Below, piece after piece: positions 1 through 7,280 of a DNA stretch of 36,401 bases (positions within the stretch are counted from its first letter, which is position 1; each line of letters starts with the position of its first letter). The stretch is from Sphaerotilus sp. (GTDB lineage: Bacteria > Pseudomonadota > Gammaproteobacteria > Burkholderiales > Burkholderiaceae_C): the NCBI GenBank assembly GCA_013299055.1, contig JAAFKB010000037.1, positions 1 to 36,401 on the forward strand. The letters run 5' to 3'. The position numbers were made by a program, and so were the translations under genes. The notes beneath the pieces were generated by a model. It was given only the letters and a program-made list of their open reading frames with translations. It was not told the origin of the DNA and searched no databases.

Positions 1-1
1 C

Positions 2-409
2 AGTGCCATCCAGCCCAACGCCGCCGAGCAAGCCCGCGTGGCCGCGCTCAACATGGTCGGCCAGACCCAGGCCACCCTCAAGGGCGTCACGCAGATCAAC
101 GTGCTCGACACGCTGGGCATGATCTCGGCGTCGTTCGGCAAGTGGGACGGCGTTCCTGGCGGGCAGCATGTGGAGCTGACGGACCTGCCGGCCGGGCGCC
201 ACCTGAGCCTGCAGTTCGACGGCGACCGCCTGATTGGCTGCAACTCGATCGGCTGGACCGAGCACGTCGGCGTGATGCGCGGGCTGGTGGAGGGGCAGGT
301 GCGCCTGGGCGAGTGGAAGGACAAGCTGATGGCCGATCCGACGCTGCTGATGGAGGCGTACATCGCCTGTGCGCAGTCGCAGCACCAGTTCGTCGCGGGC
401 AAGTGGTGA
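2..409 (+). CDS. FAD/NAD(P)-dependent oxidoreductase, C-terminal part (5' truncated by window edge)
   Basis: The reading frame is open from base 2 and ends at TGA 407-409, giving about 135 residues of a C-terminal domain. The phrase LSLQFDGDRLIGCNSIGWTEHVG followed by a 'RGLVEGQ' helix resembles the C-terminal domain of pyridine-nucleotide-disulfide oxidoreductases that act as flavin subunits. The next gene is a MoaD-like protein. In Aromatoleum and relatives, the tungsten-dependent aldehyde oxidoreductase operon has an FAD subunit (AorC) close to such a gene, so the most likely role is the NAD(P)H-handling flavin subunit of that enzyme. The W/Mo subunit would lie left of the window and is not seen. 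The oxidoreductase family is fairly sure; assignment to an aldehyde oxidoreductase is inference from context. Confidence 0.75.
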   Translation, partial: SAIQPNAAEQARVAALNMVGQTQATLKGVTQINVLDTLGMISASFGKWDGVPGGQHVELTDLPAGRHLSLQFDGDRLIGCNSIGWTEHVGVMRGLVEGQVRLGEWKDKLMADPTLLMEAYIACAQSQHQFVAGKW

Positions 410-413
410 GGTC

Positions 414-674
414 GTGCCTGTGCAGATCACGTTCAAGCTCTACGCTTCGCTGACCGAGTTCCTCCCGGCCGACCGGCGCACCAGCAACTGGATGGCGCTG
501 GAGATCGAGCCCGAATCGACCATCGCCACCATCATCGCGCCGTTCAACCTGCCGATGAACCTCGTGCATCTGGTGCTGATCAACGGCGTGTATGTCTACC
601 CGGCCGAGCGGGCCACGCGCACGCTGGTCGAGGGCGACGTGCTGGCGATCTGGCCGCCGATCGCGGGCGGCTGA
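414..674 (+). CDS. MoaD/ThiS-family sulfur carrier-like protein
   Basis: About 86 residues with a beta-grasp pattern. It begins near PVQITFKLYASLTEFLP, has a central hydrophobic 'LVHLVLINGVYV' strand, and ends 'EGDVLAIWPPIAGG', the C-terminal Gly-Gly of MoaD/ThiS proteins that is adenylated and thiocarboxylated to deliver sulfur to molybdopterin. GTG at 414 was chosen because a purine-rich GGTGAGG at 404-410 sits before it and just after the stop of the upstream gene; GTG 420 is an alternative. Spacing to the flavin subunit is 4 bases, so the two are surely co-transcribed. It may serve a dedicated tungsto/molybdopterin cofactor for the upstream enzyme rather than the general pathway. Family assignment is strong; the specific partner is inferred. 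Confidence 0.85.
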   Translation: MPVQITFKLYASLTEFLPADRRTSNWMALEIEPESTIATIIAPFNLPMNLVHLVLINGVYVYPAERATRTLVEGDVLAIWPPIAGG

Positions 675-683
675 GGTGCTGCC

Positions 684-989
684 ATGATTGGCCACTATCT
701 GGCGGAATTCGAGCGCGACCAGGGCTGCACCGAGGCCGAGTGGCTGGCGTGGCTGCCCGGCGCGGTGCAGGGCCATGCGCTGACCTTGCCGGTTTCGGGC
801 GGTGCGGCGCGGGTGGACATCGGCGGCGGCGTGCTCGACCTGACGTGGCACGCGCTGCCGCCGCGCCAGATTGCCCTCGTGCGGCTGCCACGGCTGGCGA
901 TCCGCTTCCAGTTCATGGACGTGGACGAGGACGCCCGCCAGCGGTTCATGCGCTACTTCGACCTGTACATGCAGCGCGGCGGCGGCTGA
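684..989 (+). CDS. Small conserved-looking protein of the oxidoreductase operon, C-terminus GGG
   Basis: A 101-residue soluble protein, start ATG 684 with TGAGGTG ahead of it, 9 bases after the MoaD-like gene. I do not recognise the family. It has no signal peptide or membrane segment. The middle is beta-rich (ALTLPVSGGAARVDIGGGVLDLTW), followed by 'PPRQIALVRLPRLAIRFQFMDVDEDARQRFMRYFDLYMQ' and a terminal Gly-Gly-Gly. The position suggests a dedicated maturation or accessory factor for the upstream tungsten/molybdenum enzyme. The glycine tail resembles that of the preceding sulfur carrier, but with no visible beta-grasp similarity this is only suggestive. It is the last gene of the operon; the next gene converges on it 24 bases away. 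Confidence 0.7.
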   Translation: MIGHYLAEFERDQGCTEAEWLAWLPGAVQGHALTLPVSGGAARVDIGGGVLDLTWHALPPRQIALVRLPRLAIRFQFMDVDEDARQRFMRYFDLYMQRGGG

Positions 990-1013
990 GGTAGCGCCTC
1001 GCGTTCTGGCCTA

Positions 1014-1832
1014 CTACGCATAGACCGACGGACGGCGTTGCCGCAAAGCCTGCGCCGCTGTCTCGCCGAGTGCTTCCACCACAGGCTGCCAGACCTCGGC
1101 GTAGGTGGGCGTCACCTCGGGAGCCAGCCCCGTGTGTGGCCAGTCGGACCCCCAGACCAGGCGCTCCCCGAACAGCGCCGCCAGCCGCCGAATGCGCGGC
1201 ACGAGCGTCCGGTAAGGCGCCGGGGCCTCCAGCCGGTACCAGCCCGACAGCTTGAGCCACGCGCCCCGCTCGGCCAGCGCCTCCACCGCTTGCCACGCCG
1301 GGTGGTCGTCCGCGATGCGTGCCCTCAGTCCGCCCAGGTGATCGAGCACGCAGGTCAGGCCGCTGTCTTGGTGCAGTGCGGCGATGCGCGGCAGTTGCGC
1401 GGCGGGCGTGTACCACTGCACATGCCAGCCCCGCTGCGCCAGCCGAGGCGCGAGCACGGCGAAGCGCCGTGCCGGGTCGGCCGCCTCGCCGACCGGCGAC
1501 ACCAGGTTCAGCCGCGCCCCGCGCACGCCTGCCGCGTGCATGGCGTCGAGTTCGGCATCGCTCACCGCGTCGCTGAGCACGACCACGCCCCGGTGGCGCC
1601 CCGGCTCGACCGCCAGCGCCCGCAGCAGCAGCGCGTTGTCGCTGCCGTAGACGCTCGGCTGCACGAGCACGAGGTGGCGTACGCCGTGGGCCTGGGCGAT
1701 GGCCTCGATCCGGGCGAGCGGGGCGTCGAGCGGCGCGTAGTGCCCGTGGCGCACCGGGGCCGAGGCGTCGAAGACGTGGACGTGGCTGTCCCAGCCGAAG
1801 GGGTTGCCGTCCGGGGCGGTCACCTCACTCAC
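1014..1832 (-). CDS. Amidohydrolase family protein (2-pyrone-4,6-dicarboxylate lactonase-like)
   Basis: A 272-residue TIM-barrel hydrolase of the amidohydrolase-2 type (COG3618-like). Visible motifs are WDSHVHVFD near the N-terminus (HxH metal pair), VLDHLGG in the middle, and WGSDWPHTG near the C-terminus with the conserved catalytic Asp. Family members hydrolyse lactones or related ring esters such as 2-pyrone-4,6-dicarboxylate in aromatic-acid breakdown; the actual substrate cannot be read from sequence. GTG at 1832 is preferred because it overlaps the stop of the upstream TTT receptor gene by 8 bases (GTGAGTGA) and AAGGAG lies about 12 bases ahead. Co-transcription with the receptor and the GntR gene suggests one uptake-and-degradation unit for an organic acid. 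Confidence 0.85.
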   Translation of the reverse strand: MSEVTAPDGNPFGWDSHVHVFDASAPVRHGHYAPLDAPLARIEAIAQAHGVRHLVLVQPSVYGSDNALLLRALAVEPGRHRGVVVLSDAVSDAELDAMHAAGVRGARLNLVSPVGEAADPARRFAVLAPRLAQRGWHVQWYTPAAQLPRIAALHQDSGLTCVLDHLGGLRARIADDHPAWQAVEALAERGAWLKLSGWYRLEAPAPYRTLVPRIRRLAALFGERLVWGSDWPHTGLAPEVTPTYAEVWQPVVEALGETAAQALRQRRPSVYA

Positions 1833-2796
1833 GGGTGATCCCCCGCTCCTTGACGACACGCGCCCACAGCCGCTGCTGCGCCTGCAGGAACTGAGCCGGA
1901 TCTCCCGAGAACACATCCCCGCCGAGCGAGCGGATGCGGCCGAGGACTTCGACATCGGCCATCGCCCGCTTGACGGCGGCGGCCAGCGTGTCGCGCACCG
2001 CCGGGGGAATGCCGGCTGGCGCCAGGATCGGGTTCCACTCCAGCACCTCGTGCCCCGGCACCCCCGCCTGCGCCATCGTCGGCACGTCAGGCAGCGCCCG
2101 GCAGCGCAGCGCCGAGGTCACCGCCAGCGGGCGTAGCCGACCGGACTGGATCTGTCCGAGGCCCGAAGCCACGTTGGCGAAGAACAGCGGCACCTGCCCG
2201 CCCATCACGTCGTTCATCGCCGGCCCGCCGCCGCGATAGGGCACATGCGTCAGCTCGATCCGGGCCATCTGCTCGAACAGGGCGCCTGCCAGGTGCTGCG
2301 CCGAGCCGTTGCCCGAGGAGGCGTAGGCCAGCCCGTTCGGCTTGGCACGGGCCAGCTTCACGACATCGGCCACGGTCCTGGCCTCGAAGCCGGGAGTGCA
2401 GACCAGCACGTTCGGGAACATCGCCAGCACGGCGATCGGCACGAAGGACTTCTCGCTGTCATACGGCAGCTTCGGGAACAGCGCCGGATTGACCGCGAAG
2501 GACGAGGCGTCCAGCAGCAGCGTGGTGCCGTCGGAGGTGGCGCGGGCGACGTGCTGGGCCGCGATCGTGCCGCTGGCGCCGGGCTTGTTGTCCACGATGA
2601 CGGGCTGGCCCAATGCCTCGGCCAGCTTCGGCCCGATCAGCCGTGCCATTGCGTCGGCGCCACCACCGGCCGGGTAGGACACGACCAGCGTGATCGGCTT
2701 GCCGCCGCCGAGGTCGCCGGTCGCGCGGGCAGGCAGGGCCAGTGCGGCCGTGGTGGTGGCCAGCATCTGGCGCCGGGTCATGGGGGTGTGCAGCAT
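1825..2796 (-). CDS. Tripartite tricarboxylate transporter (Bug-family) periplasmic solute-binding protein
   Basis: A 323-residue protein starting MLHTPMTRRQMLA with a Tat-like twin-arginine leader and an Ala-rich cleavage region ending near PARA. The mature part begins 'GKPITLVVSYPAGGGADAMARLIGPKLAEALGQPVIVDNKPGASG', the hallmark of Bug/TctC receptors that bind small carboxylates. Typical length is 320-330. ATG 2796 is preceded by GGAG. No TctA/TctB membrane subunits are in the window, which is common for the many orphan Bug receptors of Burkholderiales. The gene sits between its likely regulator (GntR, upstream) and an amidohydrolase whose start overlaps its stop, implying a shared substrate such as an aromatic-derived dicarboxylate (inference). 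Confidence 0.92.
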   Translation of the reverse strand: MLHTPMTRRQMLATTTAALALPARATGDLGGGKPITLVVSYPAGGGADAMARLIGPKLAEALGQPVIVDNKPGASGTIAAQHVARATSDGTTLLLDASSFAVNPALFPKLPYDSEKSFVPIAVLAMFPNVLVCTPGFEARTVADVVKLARAKPNGLAYASSGNGSAQHLAGALFEQMARIELTHVPYRGGGPAMNDVMGGQVPLFFANVASGLGQIQSGRLRPLAVTSALRCRALPDVPTMAQAGVPGHEVLEWNPILAPAGIPPAVRDTLAAAVKRAMADVEVLGRIRSLGGDVFSGDPAQFLQAQQRLWARVVKERGITRE

Positions 2797-2837
2797 CGGG
2801 GTCTCCGGGGCGGGGGTGTGAGGTGGGGTGCGGGGAT

Positions 2838-3578
2838 TCAGTGCAGGGTCACGGTGTAGTGGAACGCGGCGGCGTCCGCCCGCGTGATGCGCAGCTCGAC
2901 ACAGTGGCCGGACAGCGCATACGCCTGCCGCGTGACCGTGACGCCGGGGTGGCCGGGGGGCAGGCCGAGGGGGTGCGCCTGCGCGGCGCCGAGCAGCGTG
3001 AAGCCGATGTCGTCGGTGGCGCGGGCGATGACCACGCCGCAGCGTTCGGCCAGCATCGGATAGAGCAGGTCGCCCCATTGCTCGGGCGGGGAATCGACCA
3101 GGGCGTCGAACAGCGGCAGCGGCAGCCAGATGTCCTCCAGCAGGCAGGGCTGACCCCGCAGCGAGCGCAGCCGGTGCAGCCACAGCACCGGCTCGCCCGG
3201 CGCGATGTCGAGGCGCCGCGCCACCTCGGCGGACGCGGCGACACACTGGCGATCGAGGATGCGCGACTGCGGCACCGCCCCGTCGTCGCCACCGAAGCGG
3301 AAAAACCGCAGCATCGTGGCCCCCGCGAGGCCACCCCGAACGAAGGTGCCCTTGCCGTGGCGGCGCTCGATCAGGCCCTGTTCGGCCAGCAGCGCCAGCG
3401 CCTGGCGGATCGTGCCCAGCGCCACGCCGTGTTCGGCCGCCAGGTGGGTTTCGGCGGGCAGCGGCGTGCCAGGCGGCCATTCGCCCGCCACGATGCGGTG
3501 GCGCAGGGCGGTCGCCAGCGCGGCGTACCGGCTTTGGCCCGGTTCGGCCTGGAGCGGGGTGGAGGGCGTGTGGCGCAT
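2838..3578 (-). CDS. GntR-family transcriptional regulator with UTRA ligand domain
   Basis: 246 residues. The N-terminal winged helix-turn-helix covers roughly residues 15-80 (RYAALATALRHRIVAGEWPPG...ETHLAAEHGVALGTIRQALALLAEQG, then the wing ERRHGKGTFV). The rest is a UTRA (HutC-type) effector domain with the typical 'GEPVLWLHRLRSLRGQPCLLEDIWLP' stretch. It probably represses the TTT receptor/amidohydrolase genes 41 bases downstream and itself, with release by a carboxylate ligand. There is no Shine-Dalgarno before ATG 3578; a TATACT box ends 8 bases upstream, so a leaderless mRNA is possible. The effector is unknown. Confidence 0.93.
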   Translation of the reverse strand: MRHTPSTPLQAEPGQSRYAALATALRHRIVAGEWPPGTPLPAETHLAAEHGVALGTIRQALALLAEQGLIERRHGKGTFVRGGLAGATMLRFFRFGGDDGAVPQSRILDRQCVAASAEVARRLDIAPGEPVLWLHRLRSLRGQPCLLEDIWLPLPLFDALVDSPPEQWGDLLYPMLAERCGVVIARATDDIGFTLLGAAQAHPLGLPPGHPGVTVTRQAYALSGHCVELRITRADAAAFHYTVTLH

Positions 3579-3584
3579 GCCGCG

Positions 3585-3600
3585 ATAGTATATATCCTAT
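3585..3600. promoter_or_regulatory. Imperfect palindrome overlapping the gntR-side -10 element
   Basis: ATAGTATATATCCTAT matches its own reverse complement at 14 of 16 positions. On the minus strand it contains TATACT (3592-3587), placed so that transcription would start about at the GntR ATG (3578). It is a strongly AT-rich island in otherwise GC-rich DNA. A palindrome over a regulator's own -10 is the expected place for an autoregulatory operator, so I read it as a candidate GntR operator. Binding is not demonstrated. Confidence 0.5.
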
Positions 3601-3642
3601 AGAGGACTAGAGCTAAGTATCAACGCGAACACGAACATGAAA

Positions 3643-3663
3643 ACGGGTCACGGGCCACGGGTC
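3643..3663. repeat. Three-copy heptanucleotide tandem repeat (ACGGGYC)
   Basis: ACGGGTC, ACGGGCC, ACGGGTC in direct succession, followed by a degenerate fourth unit ACGCGCT. It lies in the spacer between the divergent gntR-like and modE-like genes, ending 23 bases before the latter's ATG. It is the same unit length as the GGGAACG array at 21174-21208. Function unknown; it may be a slippage-prone simple repeat or part of a promoter. Confidence 0.7.
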
Positions 3664-3686
3664 ACGCGCTGCGGTATCGTCGCCGC

Positions 3687-4868
3687 ATGAAGACCCGTGG
3701 CATCCACCTGCAGTACACCTTTGGCGAGCCGGACCAGCGCGGTGCCGACCTGCGCAACCCGCTGTTCGACCTGCTGGGTGCCGTGCGCGAACACGGCTCG
3801 ATCCAGCACGCCGCCAAGGCGCTCGGCGCGTCCTACCGCCATGTCTGGGGCGCGCTCAAGCAATGGGAGGAGACGCTGGGCGAGCCGCTGGTGACGTGGA
3901 CGCAGGGCCAGCCGTCGCGCCTGACGCCGTTCGCCGACCGGATGCTGTGGGCCGAGACCCGCGCCCGCACCCGGCTGACCCCGCACATCGAGGCGCTGCG
4001 GGCGGAACTGGAGCGGGTGCTGACCGAAGCGTTCGATGGCTCGCAGCAGGTGCTGACCGTCTACGCCAGCCACGACGTGGCCCTCACCCGGCTGCGCGAG
4101 CTGGCCAGTGCGGACGAGCAGCTGCACATCGACCTGCGCTTCGCTGGCAGCGTCGATGCCCTGCGGGCGCTGGCCGAGGGGCGCTGTCTGGTGGCCGGTT
4201 TCCATGTGCCGCGCATCCAGACCGCCGCACCGCTGTTCGCGCAGGCGCTCAAGCCGCTGCTCAAGCCGGGCCAGCACAAGCTCATCGGCTGCACGCGGCG
4301 CCTGCAGGGGCTGATGGTCGCGCCGGGCAATCCGCTCGGGCTGCGCACGCTGCAGGATCTGGCGAGCCGGCCGGTGCGTTTCGTCAACCGGCAGGAAGGC
4401 TCCGCCACGCGGCTGCTGACCGACCACCTGCTGCTGCAGGCCGGTGTTCCGTCCCGCGCCATCGCCACCTATTTCGAGCCGTCCGAAGACAGCCACCTCG
4501 CCGTGGCTGCCGCCATCGCCAGCGGGGAGGGCGACGCGGGCATGGGCATCGAGGCGGCGGCGCAGGCGTTCGGGCTGGCGTTCGTGCCGATCGTGGCCGA
4601 GGACTACTTCCTGGTCTGCCTGAAGGATGCGCTGGAACACCCCGCCGTGCTGCGTCTGCGGCAGGTGCTGCAGGGGGCGGGCTGGCAGCGGGCGCTGCAG
4701 ACGCTGCCCGGCTACGAGGGAGCGGAGGCGATCGGCGAGGTGCTGTCGCTGACGCGGGCGCTGCCGTGGTGGACGCTCCAGGGGGCGGCCAAGGCACCAA
4801 GGTCGGCCGGGGTGTCGATGTCGCGCAGGCAGCCGGGATCGCCGTCGGCGTCGAGCCAGACGACCTGA
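3687..4868 (+). CDS. ModE-like winged-helix regulator fused to a periplasmic-binding-protein-like sensor domain
   Basis: 393 residues. The N-terminal part (about residues 20-90: NPLFDLLGAVREHGSIQHAAKALGASYRHVWGALKQWEETLGEPLV) is the LysR/ModE-type helix-turn-helix. From about residue 120 a substrate-binding-protein fold follows (QQVLTVYASHDVALTRLREL... 'SVDALRALAEGRCLVAGFHVPR'), the architecture of one-component regulators tied to molybdate/tungstate or molybdoenzyme genes. Neighbouring genes for cofactor maturation (MoaD-like, MocA-like) fit an oxyanion-responsive role. There is no Shine-Dalgarno; a TATCGT hexamer ends 6 bases before ATG 3687, so a leaderless transcript is possible. The last ~50 codons lie antisense to the mocA-like gene, and the tail after ALPWWTL looks unconserved. 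Confidence 0.85.
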   Translation: MKTRGIHLQYTFGEPDQRGADLRNPLFDLLGAVREHGSIQHAAKALGASYRHVWGALKQWEETLGEPLVTWTQGQPSRLTPFADRMLWAETRARTRLTPHIEALRAELERVLTEAFDGSQQVLTVYASHDVALTRLRELASADEQLHIDLRFAGSVDALRALAEGRCLVAGFHVPRIQTAAPLFAQALKPLLKPGQHKLIGCTRRLQGLMVAPGNPLGLRTLQDLASRPVRFVNRQEGSATRLLTDHLLLQAGVPSRAIATYFEPSEDSHLAVAAAIASGEGDAGMGIEAAAQAFGLAFVPIVAEDYFLVCLKDALEHPAVLRLRQVLQGAGWQRALQTLPGYEGAEAIGEVLSLTRALPWWTLQGAAKAPRSAGVSMSRRQPGSPSASSQTT

Positions 4869-5389
4869 TCCGGGTGCTGGCGCAGCAGGTCGCGGGCACC
4901 GTGGTCGCCGTCGAGCGCCTGCAGCCCTGGTCGCCACCGCGCCGCGAAGCCCACCGGGTGACCCGCCTGTCCGAAGTGCCGGGGCCGCACGATCGACGCC
5001 CCGGTCTGCAGCGCGTCGCCGACCGCGGCGAGCGTGGCCGGCGCGATGTCCGGCATGTCCCCGAGCGCCACGAGGACCGCGTGGTCGGCCGGCCAGTGCG
5101 CCACGCCGTCGGCCAGACTCGCGCCCATGCCGCGCGCTGCCCGTGCGCTGACCACCACCTCGGCGCCGTGCGAACGCAGCAGCGCGGCCAGATCGTCCCG
5201 GCCCTCGCGCACCACGGCGATGACCGGGCCGCCGTTCCACCGCTGCAGTGCCGCTTGCAGGCGTTGTAGCGCCGCGAGGACGACCACGCTGCCACCGGGC
5301 AGGGGTGCGGTGAGCTTGTCGTCGCCGCCCGCGGCGCGGAAGCGTTCGCCGCGGCCGGCGGCCAGCAGCAGGCCGGAGAGCGGGGTCAT
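4712..5389 (-). CDS. mocA: MocA-type molybdenum cofactor nucleotidyltransferase
   Basis: 225 residues, NTP-transferase fold. The N-terminal LSGLLLAAGRGERFRAAGGDDKL matches the nucleotide-binding loop; further on are GMGASLADGV, VALGDMPDIAP (metal-binding Asp region), GHPVGF and the C-terminal DIDTPADL typical of MobA/MocA proteins. MocA attaches CMP to molybdopterin for xanthine-oxidase-family enzymes. ATG 5389 begins exactly at the conserved N-terminus. It lies 19 bases after the metallo-beta-lactamase-fold gene and is probably the last gene of the operon starting at 9452. Its 3' end overlaps the convergent ModE-like gene by 157 bases. MobA (GMP) specificity cannot be excluded, but the sequence is closer to MocA in my reading. 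Confidence 0.85.
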   Translation of the reverse strand: MTPLSGLLLAAGRGERFRAAGGDDKLTAPLPGGSVVVLAALQRLQAALQRWNGGPVIAVVREGRDDLAALLRSHGAEVVVSARAARGMGASLADGVAHWPADHAVLVALGDMPDIAPATLAAVGDALQTGASIVRPRHFGQAGHPVGFAARWRPGLQALDGDHGARDLLRQHPDQVVWLDADGDPGCLRDIDTPADLGALAAPWSVHHGSARVSDSTSPIASAPS

Positions 5390-5408
5390 GCCGCCGGTGT
5401 CTGGACTG

Positions 5409-6440
5409 TCAGCGCCCACCCAGCACCCGCTGCTCATGCCCCGGATACAGATGCGCCACATTGCGCACGTACTCCGTCCGGAACGCCGCCCAGCCCCGGA
5501 ACTCGGCCGGCACCGGCGCACGCAGCACCTCGTTCATCTCCCAGCCCTGGCGTGCCCAGTCGCTGAACTGCCGGTCGAGCCACTGCAGGTAGCGCCGCGT
5601 CTGGGCGATGCCGTCGCGGGCGCCGTCCGCCGTGGTCTGCACCGGTCCGTGGCTTGGCACCAGCACGCGCAGGTTCAAGGCGTCCAGCGCGTCCAGGCTC
5701 TTCAGCCACGGGCCGACCTCGGCGTGCGGCGTCGTCGGGATGCGCTGCACGAACACCAGCCCGCCGACGAAGGCCACGCCGCTCGTGCGGTCGATCAGCA
5801 CGAGGTCGGACGCCGTGTGGCCGCTGAATTCGCGCAGCTCGAAGGTGCGCGAGCCGACCTGCCAGACACCGCCGCCCGGTACCGACGCGGCGGGCGTGTC
5901 ACGGTCGGGCGCCACGGTCTCGGTGCCGAGCATCCAGTCACCGCAGAGCCGGTACAGGTTGGTCTCGTAGCTGGCCGCCTCGCGGGCAATGCCGGCGCGG
6001 GTGGGCGGGGTGGCGGCACGCGGCACGTCGGCGAAGCCCTGGTTGCCGAGGAAATAGTCGGGGTGCAGGTTCAGATGCACCACCTGCACGACCGGCTCCT
6101 GCGTCGTGCGGGCGATCAGGCGGCGCAACTGCTCGCCGTAGCGCCGGCTCGGGCCGGTGTTGACGACGACCACGCCCGTGCCCGTGGTGATGAAGCCGGT
6201 GTTGATGATGTTGCAGCCGTTGGCGGGGCTGAAGTCGTCGTTGGCGCCTTCGACCACGTACACGCCGTCGGCCAGCTGGCGTGCCGTCAGGCCGTGGTCG
6301 AAGCGGGCGACATCGACCTGGGGCACTGGAGCTGAGGCTGGGGCTTGGGCGAACACCAGCGCGGGCAGGGCGGCCAGCAGGGCCAGTCCGATCGCCAGGA
6401 CGAGGCTCTGCCCCCAGATGGACAGCGATGACCGGCTCAT
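5409..6440 (-). CDS. Quinoprotein-relay metallo-beta-lactamase-fold protein (SoxH-like), altered metal motif
   Basis: 343 residues with an N-terminal hydrophobic export signal (about 10-31, ending VFAQA). The fold is metallo-beta-lactamase: NIINTGFITTGTGVVVVNTGPS, then the metal loop, SGHTASD (His208) and VPSHGP (His264). It resembles the 'quinoprotein relay system zinc metallohydrolase' group that accompanies PQQ dehydrogenases and SoxYZ-like carriers. The canonical HxHxDH reads N124-L-H126-P-D128-Y129, and the later GD motif reads GG (226-227), so several usual zinc ligands are absent. Whether this is normal for the subgroup needs an alignment. It follows the SoxYZ-like gene by only 4 bases, so the two are translationally close partners in the periplasm. 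Confidence 0.85.
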   Translation of the reverse strand: MSRSSLSIWGQSLVLAIGLALLAALPALVFAQAPASAPVPQVDVARFDHGLTARQLADGVYVVEGANDDFSPANGCNIINTGFITTGTGVVVVNTGPSRRYGEQLRRLIARTTQEPVVQVVHLNLHPDYFLGNQGFADVPRAATPPTRAGIAREAASYETNLYRLCGDWMLGTETVAPDRDTPAASVPGGGVWQVGSRTFELREFSGHTASDLVLIDRTSGVAFVGGLVFVQRIPTTPHAEVGPWLKSLDALDALNLRVLVPSHGPVQTTADGARDGIAQTRRYLQWLDRQFSDWARQGWEMNEVLRAPVPAEFRGWAAFRTEYVRNVAHLYPGHEQRVLGGR

Positions 6441-6444
6441 GCGT

Positions 6445-7248
6445 TCACTCCAGCTGCGCGTCGATGCGGTTGCCGTTGTTGTCCGTGCCGACGATGCGCA
6501 GCACGCCAGCCGGCTTCGTCGGGAAATCGAACGAGAACACCGGGTTCTCGCTCACCGGCTCGAAGGTCTGCAGCCGCAGCAGCTCGGCGTCCTTCGCGTC
6601 GCGCACCGACAGCCGGTTGACGTAGAACGCCGGGATGCCGCCGACCAGCCCGGTGTCCATCGGGTGCATGACCTTCAGCCGCAGCCGTGAACCCGATCCG
6701 GTCGGCCCCGTGTCCGCCGCGCCGGGGATCGGCGTCGCGTCGAACACGCGGGCGCTGACCAGGCCCAGCGTCTGCGTCCACGAACCGTCCTTGCGTGTTG
6801 CCCCGGACACCGTGCAGCCGCCGCCGGTCGAGTCCACCAGCGTGCCACCGACGTGCCAGACGCCGTCCTTCGTCCTGGCCGCCGCACGCACCGGGCTGGC
6901 CTGCTCCAGCTTGAACCGGAACGACACGCTGGGCAGGGCGCTCATTGGCTGGTACTCCAGCACCTTGCGGATCGGATTGCGGTCCACCAGCACGACGATG
7001 CGGTCCACGCCGGGCAGGTCTTTCACTGACACCGTGATCGGCACGTTCATCGGGTCTTCCGCGAACGCCGGGCCGCGCACCTGCACCCGCGCGTCGAACA
7101 CCGTCCGGGCGTTCGCCCCGAGGAACTCCTTGCGCATGTCCACCCAGGGGTGCGACTGGTATGGATCGCCCTCGAACGGATCGGGGGCGGCCACGGCCTG
7201 GGCGAGCCACAGCGACAGCAGCGCGGCGATCAGGGGGCGGCTTCGCAT
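6445..7248 (-). CDS. Quinoprotein dehydrogenase-associated fused SoxY-SoxZ-like carrier
   Basis: 267 residues: signal peptide (about 1-21, AQAVAA), an N-terminal SoxY-like beta-sandwich, and a C-terminal SoxZ-like domain (about 160-267, 'LRLKVMHPMDTGL'...'VFSFDFPTKPAGVLRIVGTDNNG'). The join carries TGGGC145TVSG, corresponding to the SoxY GGC motif whose cysteine carries the substrate in sulfur oxidation. Here it is internal because the two subunits are fused. Family knowledge: such fusions occur next to PQQ-dependent dehydrogenases and a SoxH-like hydrolase, and their cargo is unknown. It lies 32 bases downstream of the TonB-dependent receptor gene and 4 upstream of the SoxH-like gene. Start ATG 7248 gives a complete signal peptide. 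Confidence 0.9.
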   Translation of the reverse strand: MRSRPLIAALLSLWLAQAVAAPDPFEGDPYQSHPWVDMRKEFLGANARTVFDARVQVRGPAFAEDPMNVPITVSVKDLPGVDRIVVLVDRNPIRKVLEYQPMSALPSVSFRFKLEQASPVRAAARTKDGVWHVGGTLVDSTGGGCTVSGATRKDGSWTQTLGLVSARVFDATPIPGAADTGPTGSGSRLRLKVMHPMDTGLVGGIPAFYVNRLSVRDAKDAELLRLQTFEPVSENPVFSFDFPTKPAGVLRIVGTDNNGNRIDAQLE

Positions 7249-7280
7249 GGTCAGGGACTCCAGTTCAGTGCTTCAGTGGT

